Shown here piece by piece: positions 9,254-16,842 of a stretch of 64,000 nucleotides of DNA. The notes beneath the pieces were generated by a model. It was not told where the DNA came from and did not search any database. It saw only the letters and a program-made list of their open reading frames with translations. The stretch's first letter is position 1. Each line of letters starts with the position of its first letter. The translations under genes were made by a program, and so were the position numbers. Source of the stretch: UBA1366 sp047602575 (GTDB lineage: Bacteria > Bacillota > Clostridia > Oscillospirales > Ruminococcaceae); assembly GCA_047602575.1 (NCBI GenBank), contig JASGGY010000004.1, forward strand, positions 1 through 64,000. Reading direction: 5' to 3'.

Positions 9254-9718
9254 TTATTCGTCCTCCTCCGGTTCGACCATTTCCTCAACAATGTCAAGGA
9301 ACAGCTTTCCGTCTAAGTGGTCAAGCTCGTGGCAGACGCAGCGCGCGAATAAATCGCGGGCTTCCTTTTCGTAAAAATTCCCGTTTCTGTCCTGCGCGCG
9401 GAATTTCACATAGTCGGGTCTTGTCACATAGCCGTATTGCGTCGGGCAGGACAAGCAGCCCTCCACGCCGCGCTGTGCGCCGGATTGCTCGAGAATTTCT
9501 GGGTTGATGACCTCTAAAAAGCCCTCGCCAACGTCGATGACCGTGATCCGCCGCAGCATCGCAATCTGGGGTGCGGCAAGCCCGTAGCCGTTTTCTTTGT
9601 AGAGGGTTTCTTTCATATCGTCAAGAAGCTTGGCTAATTTTTCGTCGAACGCCGTCACGGGCTTGCATTTTTTCCGCAGCAGCTCGTCCTCTTTTGTGAT
9701 AACCTTTCTCAGTGCCAT
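9254..9718 (-). CDS. def: Peptide deformylase
   Basis: Metal-dependent removal of the N-formyl group from new proteins. The 154-aa protein has all three motifs: GLAAPQ, EGCLSCP and HELDHLDG with the HExxD/H metal site. The start is put at ATG 9718 because the AAAGGA ribosome-binding site is about 8 nt from it; the ATG three codons upstream directly abuts the same site. It is followed by fmt after 4 bp and preceded by priA after 23 bp. Confidence 0.96.
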   Translation of the reverse strand: MALRKVITKEDELLRKKCKPVTAFDEKLAKLLDDMKETLYKENGYGLAAPQIAMLRRITVIDVGEGFLEVINPEILEQSGAQRGVEGCLSCPTQYGYVTRPDYVKFRAQDRNGNFYEKEARDLFARCVCHELDHLDGKLFLDIVEEMVEPEEDE

Positions 9719-9741
9719 TTGTTTCATCCTTTCGCGTTGCC

Positions 9742-12189
9742 TTATAATCCGATATCGCCGTTGATGTCGGCGAATACGCGCACCCCGGAAAACGCCTTGT
9801 CGCGCGCGCTCTGCATCAGAAGTGTGCTGAGCATGAGCCGGAATTCCGGTGTGTTTTTACATTTTATGATGATCCGGTAGCGATACCGGTTGTTGATTTT
9901 CTCAAGTGTATACGGTGCAGGACCCAGTACGCGCAGCGGAATTTTCAGTCCGCTTTCGGCGATATAAATGCGCATCAGTTCAACAAATGCCTGCGATGCG
10001 GCTTTGCTTTCGGCCTCGGTCAGTCCGGAAAATCCCACCACGCAGATGTCGCAGAACGGCGGAAACAGCAGCGTCCTGCGCAGGGCGGCTTCGCTTTCAA
10101 AAAAGCCGGGGTAATCCTGCTGGGCGGCGAGGGCGATGACGTAATGCTCCGGAACAAAGGTCTGTAGGAACGCTTTCCCCGGCTTCTGCCCGCGTCCGCC
10201 GCGCCCCACGACTTGTGTTATCAGCGAAAACGTGCGTTCATAGGCTTTATAGTCGCCCGAAAACAGCGCTTTATCCAGCGTCAGAACCCCCACCAGCGTG
10301 ACGTTGGGGAAGTTCAGCCCCTTCGCAATCATCTGTGTGCCGAGCATGATGTCGTAAGCCCCCGCTTCAAAATCCGCGAAATTTTTCTCATAAGCAAATC
10401 GCGAACCGGTTGTGTCCGCATCCATCCGCAGAACGCGTGTTTTCGGAAATAAGCGGTCAAGCTCATCCTCCACGCGCTGCGTTCCCACACCGGAAACACG
10501 CAGATTCGTCGAGCCGCAGGACGCGCACTTTCCGTCATAATCGCGGGAAAAGCCGCAGTAATGGCACATCAGCCGGCTGTTGCGCCGGTGCAGCGTCATC
10601 AGGATGTTGCAGTTTGGGCAAAGCGCTTGTGTTTTGCAATCCGAACAGCTGACATAGGTGGAAAAGCCCCGCCGGTTTAACAGCAGAATGACCTGTTCCC
10701 CGTTGCGGAGGGTTTCGTGCATCGCGTCAATCAGCGGCTGTGAGAAAAGTCCGGTGTTGCCCGCTTCGGCTTCCGCTTGCATATCCACCGTCACAACCTC
10801 CGGAAGCCGCGCGCCCGCGTAGCGTTCCTTCAGCTCAAACAGATGATACCGCCCTTTCTGCGCCCAGTGGAAGGTTTCCACCGACGGGGTCGCCGATGCC
10901 ATCAGCAGCACTGCGTTGTGATACCCGCAGCGCACCGCCGCCGCATCGCGCGCATGATAACGCGGGGAGGCTTCGGACTTATAGGTATGCTCGCCCTCCT
11001 CGTCCATGACAATCAGCCCGATGTTTTCCGCCGGTGCAAACACAGCGCTTCTCGTGCCGATGACAATCCGTGCCGCGCCGCTCTGAATCCTTTTGAATTC
11101 ATCCGCGCGCTGGCGCAGCGACAGCCCCGAATGCACCACTGCAACACCCTTCCCGAACGCACAGCGAAAGCTCTGGACGGTCTGGGGTGTGAGTGCGATT
11201 TCCGGCACCAGCATCAGTACGGATTTTCCAAGGCTGAGGGTATATGCAATCAGATGAATAAACACCGCCGTCTTGCCGCTCCCTGTCACACCAAACAGCA
11301 GCGCGCCCGCGGGTTTTCCCGCGTCAAGCAGGGCTTTGATCCCGTTGAAGGCGCGCTCCTGCTCCGCGGTAAGAGTCAGCTCCGGCGCGGGCTGCGCAGG
11401 ACATTCCTCCTCCGGCGGCGGGGCTTCGTATTCATACTGGGTCAGCACCTGCGCCTTGACCAGATTTTTGACAATCGCACCGGTCGCACCCGTCATATAA
11501 GCGACTTCCTTGACCGATGCGGTGGAGCAGTCTTCTAACAGCGTGACGATCAGCTTTTGCTTCGGGGTAAGCTTTTTCTGCACCTCACCCGTCATCCAGC
11601 CGTCGCTTAAGCGCACCATTTTTATTGTGTTGTCGCCCAGACGGCGGCGCAGGCTATCGATTTCCTCGATCACGCCCTTTTCGATGAGCGCTTCCACTAG
11701 ACGCTTCCTTGACGGATTCGCGCGGACGTCGAGAAAGCTTTCCGCTTCCGCGGTGTCTGCGGTTTTAAGGAACGCAACCGCTTGCGCTTCCTCCTCCGTC
11801 AGGTCGGTGACATGGGCGTTGACAAGCTCATAATGCTGGGTGAAGCGATACGCAAAGCCAGACGGCAAAACGGTTTTATATGCTTCATAAAACGTACACA
11901 GCGTGTTTTCCTTCAGCCAGAACACCAGCCTGAGCAGCTCCTCACCCACGGGCGGGGTCTGGTCGATCAGCTGTAAAACCGGCTTGAGATCGGGGTTTTC
12001 CTCAGGCATCACCGTCACATCCGTGACAAAGCCGATGCGCTTGCGGTTTCCGCGCCCGAACGGAATGAGAACCCGCGCGCCCGGCTTGAGTGCCGCGCGC
12101 ATTCCGGCGGGAACGCCGTAGCTGTATTCCACGTCATAGCTGTAAGCCGCGTTGCTCAGCGCGACCTTTGCCGAAAGAAAATCAGCCAA
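9742..12189 (-). CDS. priA: Primosomal protein N' (replication restart helicase)
   Basis: 3'-5' DNA helicase that reloads the replisome at stalled forks. At 815 aa it shows an N-terminal DNA-binding domain, Walker A in FGVTGSGKT (about 300-308), the D-E-E-x Walker B in VMDEEGEHTYK, a two-zinc module with paired CxxC motifs (CSDCKTQALCPNC, CHYCGFSRDYDGKCASCG), and the helicase C motif QVVGRGGRGQKPG. In many Firmicutes coaBC lies between rpoZ and priA; here only 17 bp separate them, so coaBC is missing from the operon. Confidence 0.96.
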   Translation of the reverse strand: MADFLSAKVALSNAAYSYDVEYSYGVPAGMRAALKPGARVLIPFGRGNRKRIGFVTDVTVMPEENPDLKPVLQLIDQTPPVGEELLRLVFWLKENTLCTFYEAYKTVLPSGFAYRFTQHYELVNAHVTDLTEEEAQAVAFLKTADTAEAESFLDVRANPSRKRLVEALIEKGVIEEIDSLRRRLGDNTIKMVRLSDGWMTGEVQKKLTPKQKLIVTLLEDCSTASVKEVAYMTGATGAIVKNLVKAQVLTQYEYEAPPPEEECPAQPAPELTLTAEQERAFNGIKALLDAGKPAGALLFGVTGSGKTAVFIHLIAYTLSLGKSVLMLVPEIALTPQTVQSFRCAFGKGVAVVHSGLSLRQRADEFKRIQSGAARIVIGTRSAVFAPAENIGLIVMDEEGEHTYKSEASPRYHARDAAAVRCGYHNAVLLMASATPSVETFHWAQKGRYHLFELKERYAGARLPEVVTVDMQAEAEAGNTGLFSQPLIDAMHETLRNGEQVILLLNRRGFSTYVSCSDCKTQALCPNCNILMTLHRRNSRLMCHYCGFSRDYDGKCASCGSTNLRVSGVGTQRVEDELDRLFPKTRVLRMDADTTGSRFAYEKNFADFEAGAYDIMLGTQMIAKGLNFPNVTLVGVLTLDKALFSGDYKAYERTFSLITQVVGRGGRGQKPGKAFLQTFVPEHYVIALAAQQDYPGFFESEAALRRTLLFPPFCDICVVGFSGLTEAESKAASQAFVELMRIYIAESGLKIPLRVLGPAPYTLEKINNRYRYRIIIKCKNTPEFRLMLSTLLMQSARDKAFSGVRVFADINGDIGL

Positions 12190-12206
12190 GCGCCCCCACC
12201 TCCGTT

Positions 12207-12413
12207 TTACTTTTTGAGCGAACGATCCTCGATGATCTTATACTCGCCTGCCGCAAACTGATCCACGGCGGTGCGCACTGCCTTGCTTTCGATCATGGTT
12301 TTGTTCTCAAATGCTTCGTTGGTGATTTCGCGCGCGCGCTTGGCAACGGCGATCACCAGGGAATAATAGCTTTCGTTGTTCTTTAAAATCTGAATCACAG
12401 CGGGTCTAAGCAT
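12207..12413 (-). CDS. rpoZ: RNA polymerase omega subunit
   Basis: Small assembly/stability subunit of RNA polymerase. The 68-aa protein matches the RpoZ core: M-L-R-P-A near the start, Y-S-L-V-I-A-V-A-K-R-A-R-E-I and the following charged helix with KAVRTAVDQF. It overlaps the gmk stop by 8 bases, the usual gmk-rpoZ coupling in Firmicutes. Confidence 0.92.
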   Translation of the reverse strand: MLRPAVIQILKNNESYYSLVIAVAKRAREITNEAFENKTMIESKAVRTAVDQFAAGEYKIIEDRSLKK

Positions 12414-13014
12414 TGTTCAGCACCTCATTTATTAATATTTCGGATTGGCTTTTTGTCAGTTTGGAAGCGGTCAGAATCGCTTTGAAGTCCTCAATCGCGC
12501 GGTCAAGGTCGGCGTTGACCATCACATAGTCGTATTCGCTCGCCGCGGAAATCTCGCGCGCGGCTTCCGCCACGCGTTTTTCGATGACCTCGTCTGTTTC
12601 CGTCCGACGCTTGTTGAGCCGTCGCCGCAGCTCGCTCACCGACGGCGGCAGGATGAAAATCAGTACCGCCTCCGGCATCGCTTTTTTGATCTGTAACGCG
12701 CCCTGCGTTTCGATTTCGAGAATCACGTCGCTGCCGGCTTGCAGTTTCTCGAGCACCTGCTTTTTCGGCGTGCCGTAATAATTCCCGCAGTAGCTTGCAT
12801 ACTCCAGCACGCCGCCGTCAGCGATGAGTTCGGTGAATTCCTCGGTCGTCAGAAAGTGATAATGCACGCCGTCCTGTTCGCCCTCACGGGGTGCGCGGGT
12901 GGTTGCGGAAACGGAATAAAACAGGTTATCCCGTTGTGCGAACACACGGGCTAAAATTGTACCCTTTCCGCACCCGGACGGCGCGGACACCACATAGAGC
13001 CTGCCCGTTTTCAT
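12406..13014 (-). CDS. gmk: Guanylate kinase
   Basis: Phosphorylates GMP to GDP; also the target of (p)ppGpp in Firmicutes (family knowledge). The 202-aa protein has the P-loop SAPSGCGKGT, the GMP-binding segment TTRAPREGEQDGVHYHF and the LID arginine-rich stretch RRRLNKRRTE. The start ATG at 13014 overlaps the remA stop (TGATG); an in-frame GTG one codon upstream is less likely. Confidence 0.96.
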   Translation of the reverse strand: MKTGRLYVVSAPSGCGKGTILARVFAQRDNLFYSVSATTRAPREGEQDGVHYHFLTTEEFTELIADGGVLEYASYCGNYYGTPKKQVLEKLQAGSDVILEIETQGALQIKKAMPEAVLIFILPPSVSELRRRLNKRRTETDEVIEKRVAEAAREISAASEYDYVMVNADLDRAIEDFKAILTASKLTKSQSEILINEVLNNA

Positions 13015-13325
13015 CACTGCGCACGTCCTTTCGATTTCGGCTTGGCGGGCTTTTCGGGAACGGCTTTCACTTCCTCTGGGGGTTCGTCCTCGTCCTCGGA
13101 AAGTCTGCCCGCGACGGTTTCCGGCTGGATGGCGGAGAGAATCACGTGGTCGCTATCCATGACAATCACTGCGCGCGTGCGCCTGCCGTAGGTCGCGTCA
13201 ATGAGCGTTCCCTTGTCGCGCGCTTCCTGCACAATGCGTTTGATGGGGGCGGACTCCGGACTGACGATGGCGACCAGCCGTGCGGATGACACCATATTGC
13301 CAAAGCCGATGTTGATCAGCTGCAT
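13014..13325 (-). CDS. remA: RemA-like DUF370 regulator
   Basis: DNA-binding protein of the RemA family (DUF370), which in Bacillus activates matrix and osmoprotection genes. The first about 80 residues (MQLINIGFGNMVSSARLVAI, then P-E-S-A-P-I-K-R and ATYGRRTRAVI) are the conserved domain. The C-terminal about 25 residues form a longer Glu/Pro/Lys-rich tail than in most RemA proteins of about 85-90 aa. It lies 11 bp after yicC and is translationally coupled to gmk. Confidence 0.92.
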   Translation of the reverse strand: MQLINIGFGNMVSSARLVAIVSPESAPIKRIVQEARDKGTLIDATYGRRTRAVIVMDSDHVILSAIQPETVAGRLSEDEDEPPEEVKAVPEKPAKPKSKGRAQ

Positions 13326-13336
13326 CCCTTCGCCCC

Positions 13337-14215
13337 CTATTCCACGTTCTGGATCTGTTCGCGGATTTTTTCAATCTCGCTTTTCAGATCCACAACCATG
13401 CGCGTGATGGTGATGTCCTGTGCCTTTGAACCGATGGTGTTGACCTCGCGGTTCATTTCCTGCACCAGAAAATCCAGCTTTTTTCCCACCGGAATATCCG
13501 TAACAATCAGCTCGCGGAACTGCCCGAGATGACTGCGCAGGCGGACGGTTTCCTCATCAACGGCTGTCTTTTCCGAAAAAATCGCTGCTTCGGTGAGGAT
13601 GCGCTGTTCGTCCACGCCGGTGTCGCCCAGCAGATCCTTGAGCTTGTTGTAAAGCCGCGTGCGGTAGCTTTCGGTCACCGTCGGCGACTGCGCTTCGATT
13701 TTTTTTACGGTCTGTTCGATGAAATCCAGCCGCCCGCCGATGTCCTCCGCAAGCTTATCTCCCTCGCGGATACGCATTTCCATGAAATGTGCGAGCGCTG
13801 CCTGCGCGGTCAGCGCAACCTGTGCCCAGAGTTGCTCCTCGTCCTCCTGCACCTTGACCACCGTGAATACATCGGGCAGCCGCAGGATATGCGAAAGCGA
13901 CAGGTCATCGGCAAGCCCCAGCGCTTCGTTTGCCGTGCGCAGCGCATCCACATAGCCCAGCGCAATTTCTTTGTTCAGCGCAATCTGCGTGTCAGCCGCC
14001 GCTTTATCGGCGACGGAAACATACACCTCAACCTTTCCGCGTGAAATGCTTCCGGCGAAAAAGCTTTTCAGCTTCTCCTCCAGCCAGCCGTACGCGCGCG
14101 GCAGTCTTGCCGTAAATTCATAATACCGATGGTTGACGGACTTCACTTCCGCCACAATTTCTCGCGAACCGAACAGCACCTGCTCGCGACCGTACCCTGT
14201 CATGCTTTTTAACAT
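13337..14215 (-). CDS. yicC: YicC/YloC-family endoribonuclease
   Basis: Member of the YicC (YloC) family, recently recognised as an endoribonuclease. The 292-aa protein begins M-L-K-S-M-T-G-Y-G and keeps EVKSVNHRYYE, a central coiled region and the C-terminal motifs K-L-D-F-L-V-Q-E-M-N-R-E and N-T-I-G-S-K (DUF1732 domain). It is the first gene of the long minus-strand operon; the about 125 bp upstream to 14342 are non-coding and should hold its promoter. Confidence 0.93.
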   Translation of the reverse strand: MLKSMTGYGREQVLFGSREIVAEVKSVNHRYYEFTARLPRAYGWLEEKLKSFFAGSISRGKVEVYVSVADKAAADTQIALNKEIALGYVDALRTANEALGLADDLSLSHILRLPDVFTVVKVQEDEEQLWAQVALTAQAALAHFMEMRIREGDKLAEDIGGRLDFIEQTVKKIEAQSPTVTESYRTRLYNKLKDLLGDTGVDEQRILTEAAIFSEKTAVDEETVRLRSHLGQFRELIVTDIPVGKKLDFLVQEMNREVNTIGSKAQDITITRMVVDLKSEIEKIREQIQNVE

Positions 14216-14341
14216 CGCGTTTCCTTTCCCGCGGGGATGCCGCGGTTAAATTCCGTACAGTACAGTATACCATTTCCGGCGCAAAAAAACAATGGTTTAC
14301 CGATGAAAATTCACAATATTACGTAAAATAATTTCCGGCGT

Positions 14342-15007
14342 TTAAATCGCGATTCTCAGCCGCGTTAAAATCCCGCTGAGCGTCGGCGAAACCGTAACGC
14401 ACGGGTACGCGGAAAAGCGTTCCGTCGGCGTCGAACCGGTCGTCACAGCGGCGAAAGCAACACACGCATTCTGCGCCGTCTGCGCGTCTATGTAGCTGTC
14501 GCCGACGTAAAGCACGGAAGTCCTGTCCGCGCAGAGGAGCGCAATCGCCTTGTTCAGCCCTTCGGGGTCGGGCTTTGCGGAAGCGACGTCCTCCCCGCCC
14601 ACAATCAGGTCAACCGACGCGTCGGGCAGCTTCATCGCAAAGCTTTCCGTAATGCGGCGGCGGTGCTTGGTGGAAACAATCGCGGTTTTCGCACCAGCGG
14701 CTTTCAGACCGTTCAGCACCCGCGCGGTGTCGGGGTAAAAGAACGTATTCGCGGACATCTGCCCATCGGACACGCGGGAATAATACGCGCGCATTTCGTC
14801 CACCAGCGGATGTGCCGGCACGCCGGAGAGCAGGCACAGCGCATCGTGAACGGTCATGCCAATGGTGTTGTAAATCGTCCGGTCGTCCGGCAAGGGATAG
14901 CCGTAATGCGCGAGGGTTTCTTTAAAGCTGATGAGAATGCCCGTTGAGGAGTCCGCAAGGGTCAGGTCAAAGTCAAAGATAAATGTGCTGTAAGCCGTTC
15001 TTTCCAT
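14342..15007 (-). CDS. HAD-superfamily phosphatase (PpaX/phosphoglycolate phosphatase-like)
   Basis: Small-molecule phosphatase of HAD subfamily IA. The 221-aa protein has motif I F-D-F-D-L-T-L-A-D-S (catalytic Asp at about 11 and 13), motif II S-T-K-H in AIVSTKHRRR, the Lys motif at SAKPDPEGL and motif IV G-D-S-Y-I-D. A helical cap between motifs I and II places it near PpaX and phosphoglycolate phosphatases, but the substrate is not deducible. The start at 15007 is preceded by a GGAGGAG site 4 nt upstream; a longer frame from 15112 runs through a terminator and is not used. Confidence 0.85.
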   Translation of the reverse strand: MERTAYSTFIFDFDLTLADSSTGILISFKETLAHYGYPLPDDRTIYNTIGMTVHDALCLLSGVPAHPLVDEMRAYYSRVSDGQMSANTFFYPDTARVLNGLKAAGAKTAIVSTKHRRRITESFAMKLPDASVDLIVGGEDVASAKPDPEGLNKAIALLCADRTSVLYVGDSYIDAQTAQNACVAFAAVTTGSTPTERFSAYPCVTVSPTLSGILTRLRIAI

Positions 15008-15079
15008 ATAACTCCTCCATCGAAAACACACGTTTTTTCCATTATAACGCATCTTACGAATTCTGTCAAACCACGCAAA

Positions 15080-15109
15080 AAGCGTTCCCGCCAAAAAACG
15101 GGAACGCTT
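15080..15109 (-). terminator. Terminator of the ECF sigma-factor unit
   Basis: An 11-bp perfect stem AAGCGTTCCCG/CGGGAACGCTT with an 8-base loop; on the minus strand it is followed by a T-run. It lies just after the stop of the 61-aa gene (15113). Confidence 0.85.
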
Positions 15110-15112
15110 CAA

Positions 15113-15298
15113 TCAAAAATTTGCACAGACTGCGAACGCTTTCTTGAAAATCGCGTCTGTCTGACGGAACACCGCCATTATGTCGCGCGCCGGCTTGTCA
15201 AGAATGCGGTTAAGAACCCTGTCCTGCATTTCGCGTGGCGGACTGGCTTCATGTACAAGCAACTTGATTGCGCCGTCCGTTGTTATTTGATTACTCAT
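15113..15298 (-). CDS. 61-aa protein coupled to the sigma factor
   Basis: A 61-aa protein of unknown function. It begins 8 bases inside the end of the sigma-factor gene, so translation is likely coupled, and is followed at once by a terminator. It has no membrane segment or cysteine cluster. The middle is charged (REMQDRVLNRILDKPARDI) and could form helices. Being short, soluble and coupled, it might be a modulator of the sigma factor, but it does not resemble a known anti-sigma family; that is inference from position only. Confidence 0.6.
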   Translation of the reverse strand: MSNQITTDGAIKLLVHEASPPREMQDRVLNRILDKPARDIMAVFRQTDAIFKKAFAVCANF

Positions 15299-15803
15299 CC
15301 GGATTCACCCCGCATTTCACTAATATCGTTCGAAATCTGCCCCGCGCCGCCGAAAGCCGCGTCCGCACCGCGGAAGGCGTCACACCCAACAGCATGGACA
15401 GCTCCTTGCTGTCAAGCCCCGCGTTTTTCAAAACAAGAAGCTCCCTGTCCGCATCTGTCAGGCGAGTGAATGCGTCCCGCACCAGCACAGAAATCTCCGG
15501 CGCATCCAGTCCGCCCGCGTGCGGTTGGTCTGTTTCTGACAGCTCTGCCGTCTGCGGTTGGCGGTATTTGGCGCGCAACGCGTCGTTTTTCACATTCACC
15601 GCAATCCGGAACACCCATGCCCGCTCACTGTCCGGCGGCGTAAAGTCCCACTTTCCGACTGCCGCCCAAACGTTCTCAAATACATTCTGTGCCAGCTCCT
15701 CCGCCGCCGAAGCGTGAAAGCACAAACTGAAATACGCATACACATCATCAAATAGCGATCGGTACAGCACTTCAAACCAGCTTCTTTTTTCCGTCACCGT
15801 CAT
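15291..15803 (-). CDS. ECF-type RNA polymerase sigma factor
   Basis: Extracytoplasmic-function sigma-70 protein, 170 aa. Region 2 shows the pattern FDDVYAYFSLC...AEELAQNVFENVW...RAWVFRIAVN. Region 4 shows LTDADRELLVL, then a helix-turn-helix with LDSKELSMLLGVTPSAVRTRLSAARGRF (quoted here in two halves). The start ATG at 15803 is one base beyond the stop of the upstream gene; a start at 15830 would overlap it. No membrane anti-sigma factor is adjacent, which is unusual for an ECF factor. Confidence 0.88.
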   Translation of the reverse strand: MTVTEKRSWFEVLYRSLFDDVYAYFSLCFHASAAEELAQNVFENVWAAVGKWDFTPPDSERAWVFRIAVNVKNDALRAKYRQPQTAELSETDQPHAGGLDAPEISVLVRDAFTRLTDADRELLVLKNAGLDSKELSMLLGVTPSAVRTRLSAARGRFRTILVKCGVNPDE

Positions 15804-15804
15804 A

Positions 15805-16458
15805 TCAGATGATTTCGATGGTGTTTCCAACCTGTGAGAAGGCTTTCACATAGCCGGAAATTTCCTTGCGGCATCGAACCATATTTCCCGCACAGAGCAG
15901 AACTTTTTTATCCGCCATCATTTCCTCCGTGACGCTGTCATCAATCTCCAACGTATCGCCGCAGACAATGAGCGTTTTTTCCGGCAGGTATTTCATCAGC
16001 TGTGCATCCAGTGTCATCGTGGTCGCGTAAAATTTAAAGTCCTCATAATCCATATAGAACAACCCGCCGTTGACCATCGGGGTGCGCAGTCTAAGCTTTC
16101 CCTCCAGCTTTTTCGGAAAGATTGCCATGCCGTTGACAAACAAATTGCCCTCGGTCAATTCACTTAAGCCCATCGCCACACTGATGCCGTTGCTGACAAC
16201 AACGTTGTCCGAACCGCCGGAAAAACTTGTGTCGGAAAGCTGATTGATGCCGTTTACCTCAGAAATCAGCGCGTTTTTACCGATGTGCATGACGGCTGCA
16301 ACACACTCCAGTGGGATAACGGAAAGTGCCGTCATCGTTTCCTCATCTGCATCGGTCGGGAAAATCACCGTCGCACAGCTTGAAATCTTCGTGATGTTCT
16401 TTGCCGCAGCCAGTGTTGTCTGTCTTAAATCACAGACAGGTAAACAGGTGTATTCCAT
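15805..16458 (-). CDS. Conserved hypothetical protein upstream of the sigma factor
   Basis: A 217-aa protein not matched to a named family. It shows no signal peptide or membrane helix. It has alternating beta-strand-like segments (S-C-A-T-V-I-F-P, V-L-L-C-A-G-N) and phrases such as LRTPMVNGGLFYMDYEDF and KTLIVCGDTLEIDDSVTEE, suggestive of a repetitive beta fold like polymer-forming bactofilin or right-handed helices; this is only an impression. The start ATG 16458 is 7-8 nt from an AAAGGAG site. It forms one operon with the ECF sigma factor and the 61-aa gene. Confidence 0.6.
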   Translation of the reverse strand: MEYTCLPVCDLRQTTLAAAKNITKISSCATVIFPTDADEETMTALSVIPLECVAAVMHIGKNALISEVNGINQLSDTSFSGGSDNVVVSNGISVAMGLSELTEGNLFVNGMAIFPKKLEGKLRLRTPMVNGGLFYMDYEDFKFYATTMTLDAQLMKYLPEKTLIVCGDTLEIDDSVTEEMMADKKVLLCAGNMVRCRKEISGYVKAFSQVGNTIEII

Positions 16459-16723
16459 AATCATTCTCCTTTGTTGTTGTTATTACGCAGCGCGCGTTTC
16501 TTCTGTAAGCCGCTTACAACAAGAAAGACGCTGATTGATCAAAAGTGTCCGCGCGAAATGAAAATTTCTTCCCACAAAATCGTAACACGACAGCAAGGTT
16601 TTGTCAACCATGGATTTTTAGACGCAATCCGCATAGCATAGATTGAAATGGATTGGTCGCTTTCTTATGAAAAATCGCCAAATACCGGCAGAAAAATCCC
16701 CGCGCAATCAGTCACAAAAACGC

Positions 16724-16751
16724 TTGACTTTTCCCTGTGTTGTTATATAAT
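16724..16751 (+). promoter_or_regulatory. Sigma-A promoter of the KimA-like gene
   Basis: TTGACT (16724-16729) and TATAAT (16746-16751) with a 16-bp spacer. Transcription should start near 16758, giving a leader of about 85 nt before the ATG at 16843. The rest of the 16459-16842 gap shows no gene. Confidence 0.8.
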
Positions 16752-16759
16752 TATAAGTA

Positions 16760-16820
16760 CTGCCCAAAGCGGCTGGGTAGCGCCTAAAAAACGCGTGCCG
16801 CGGGCATGGAATGATTGAAA
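16760..16820 (+). ncRNA. Structured leader RNA, candidate riboswitch (pseudoknot)
   Basis: The leader between promoter and kimA can form a hairpin CCCA(16763-16766)/TGGG(16774-16777) whose loop contains GCGGC (16769-16773). That loop sequence is exactly complementary to GCCGC at 16797-16801, so a pseudoknot is possible. A small helix GCG/CGC (16780-16782/16792-16794) fits in between. Compactness and position before a KimA-type transporter recall the sodium-sensing Na+-I (DUF1646) RNA reported upstream of kimA in a clostridium, and rule out the much longer c-di-AMP (ydaO) riboswitch. The class assignment is from memory and unverified; the complementarity is seen directly. Confidence 0.45.
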
Positions 16821-16842
16821 AACAGAAAGGCTCGGTATTCGT

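Noticed and set aside
16758..16842. c-di-AMP (ydaO) riboswitch before kimA
   Set aside because: The leader is about 85 nt, far shorter than that riboswitch, and the typical conserved segments are not seen.
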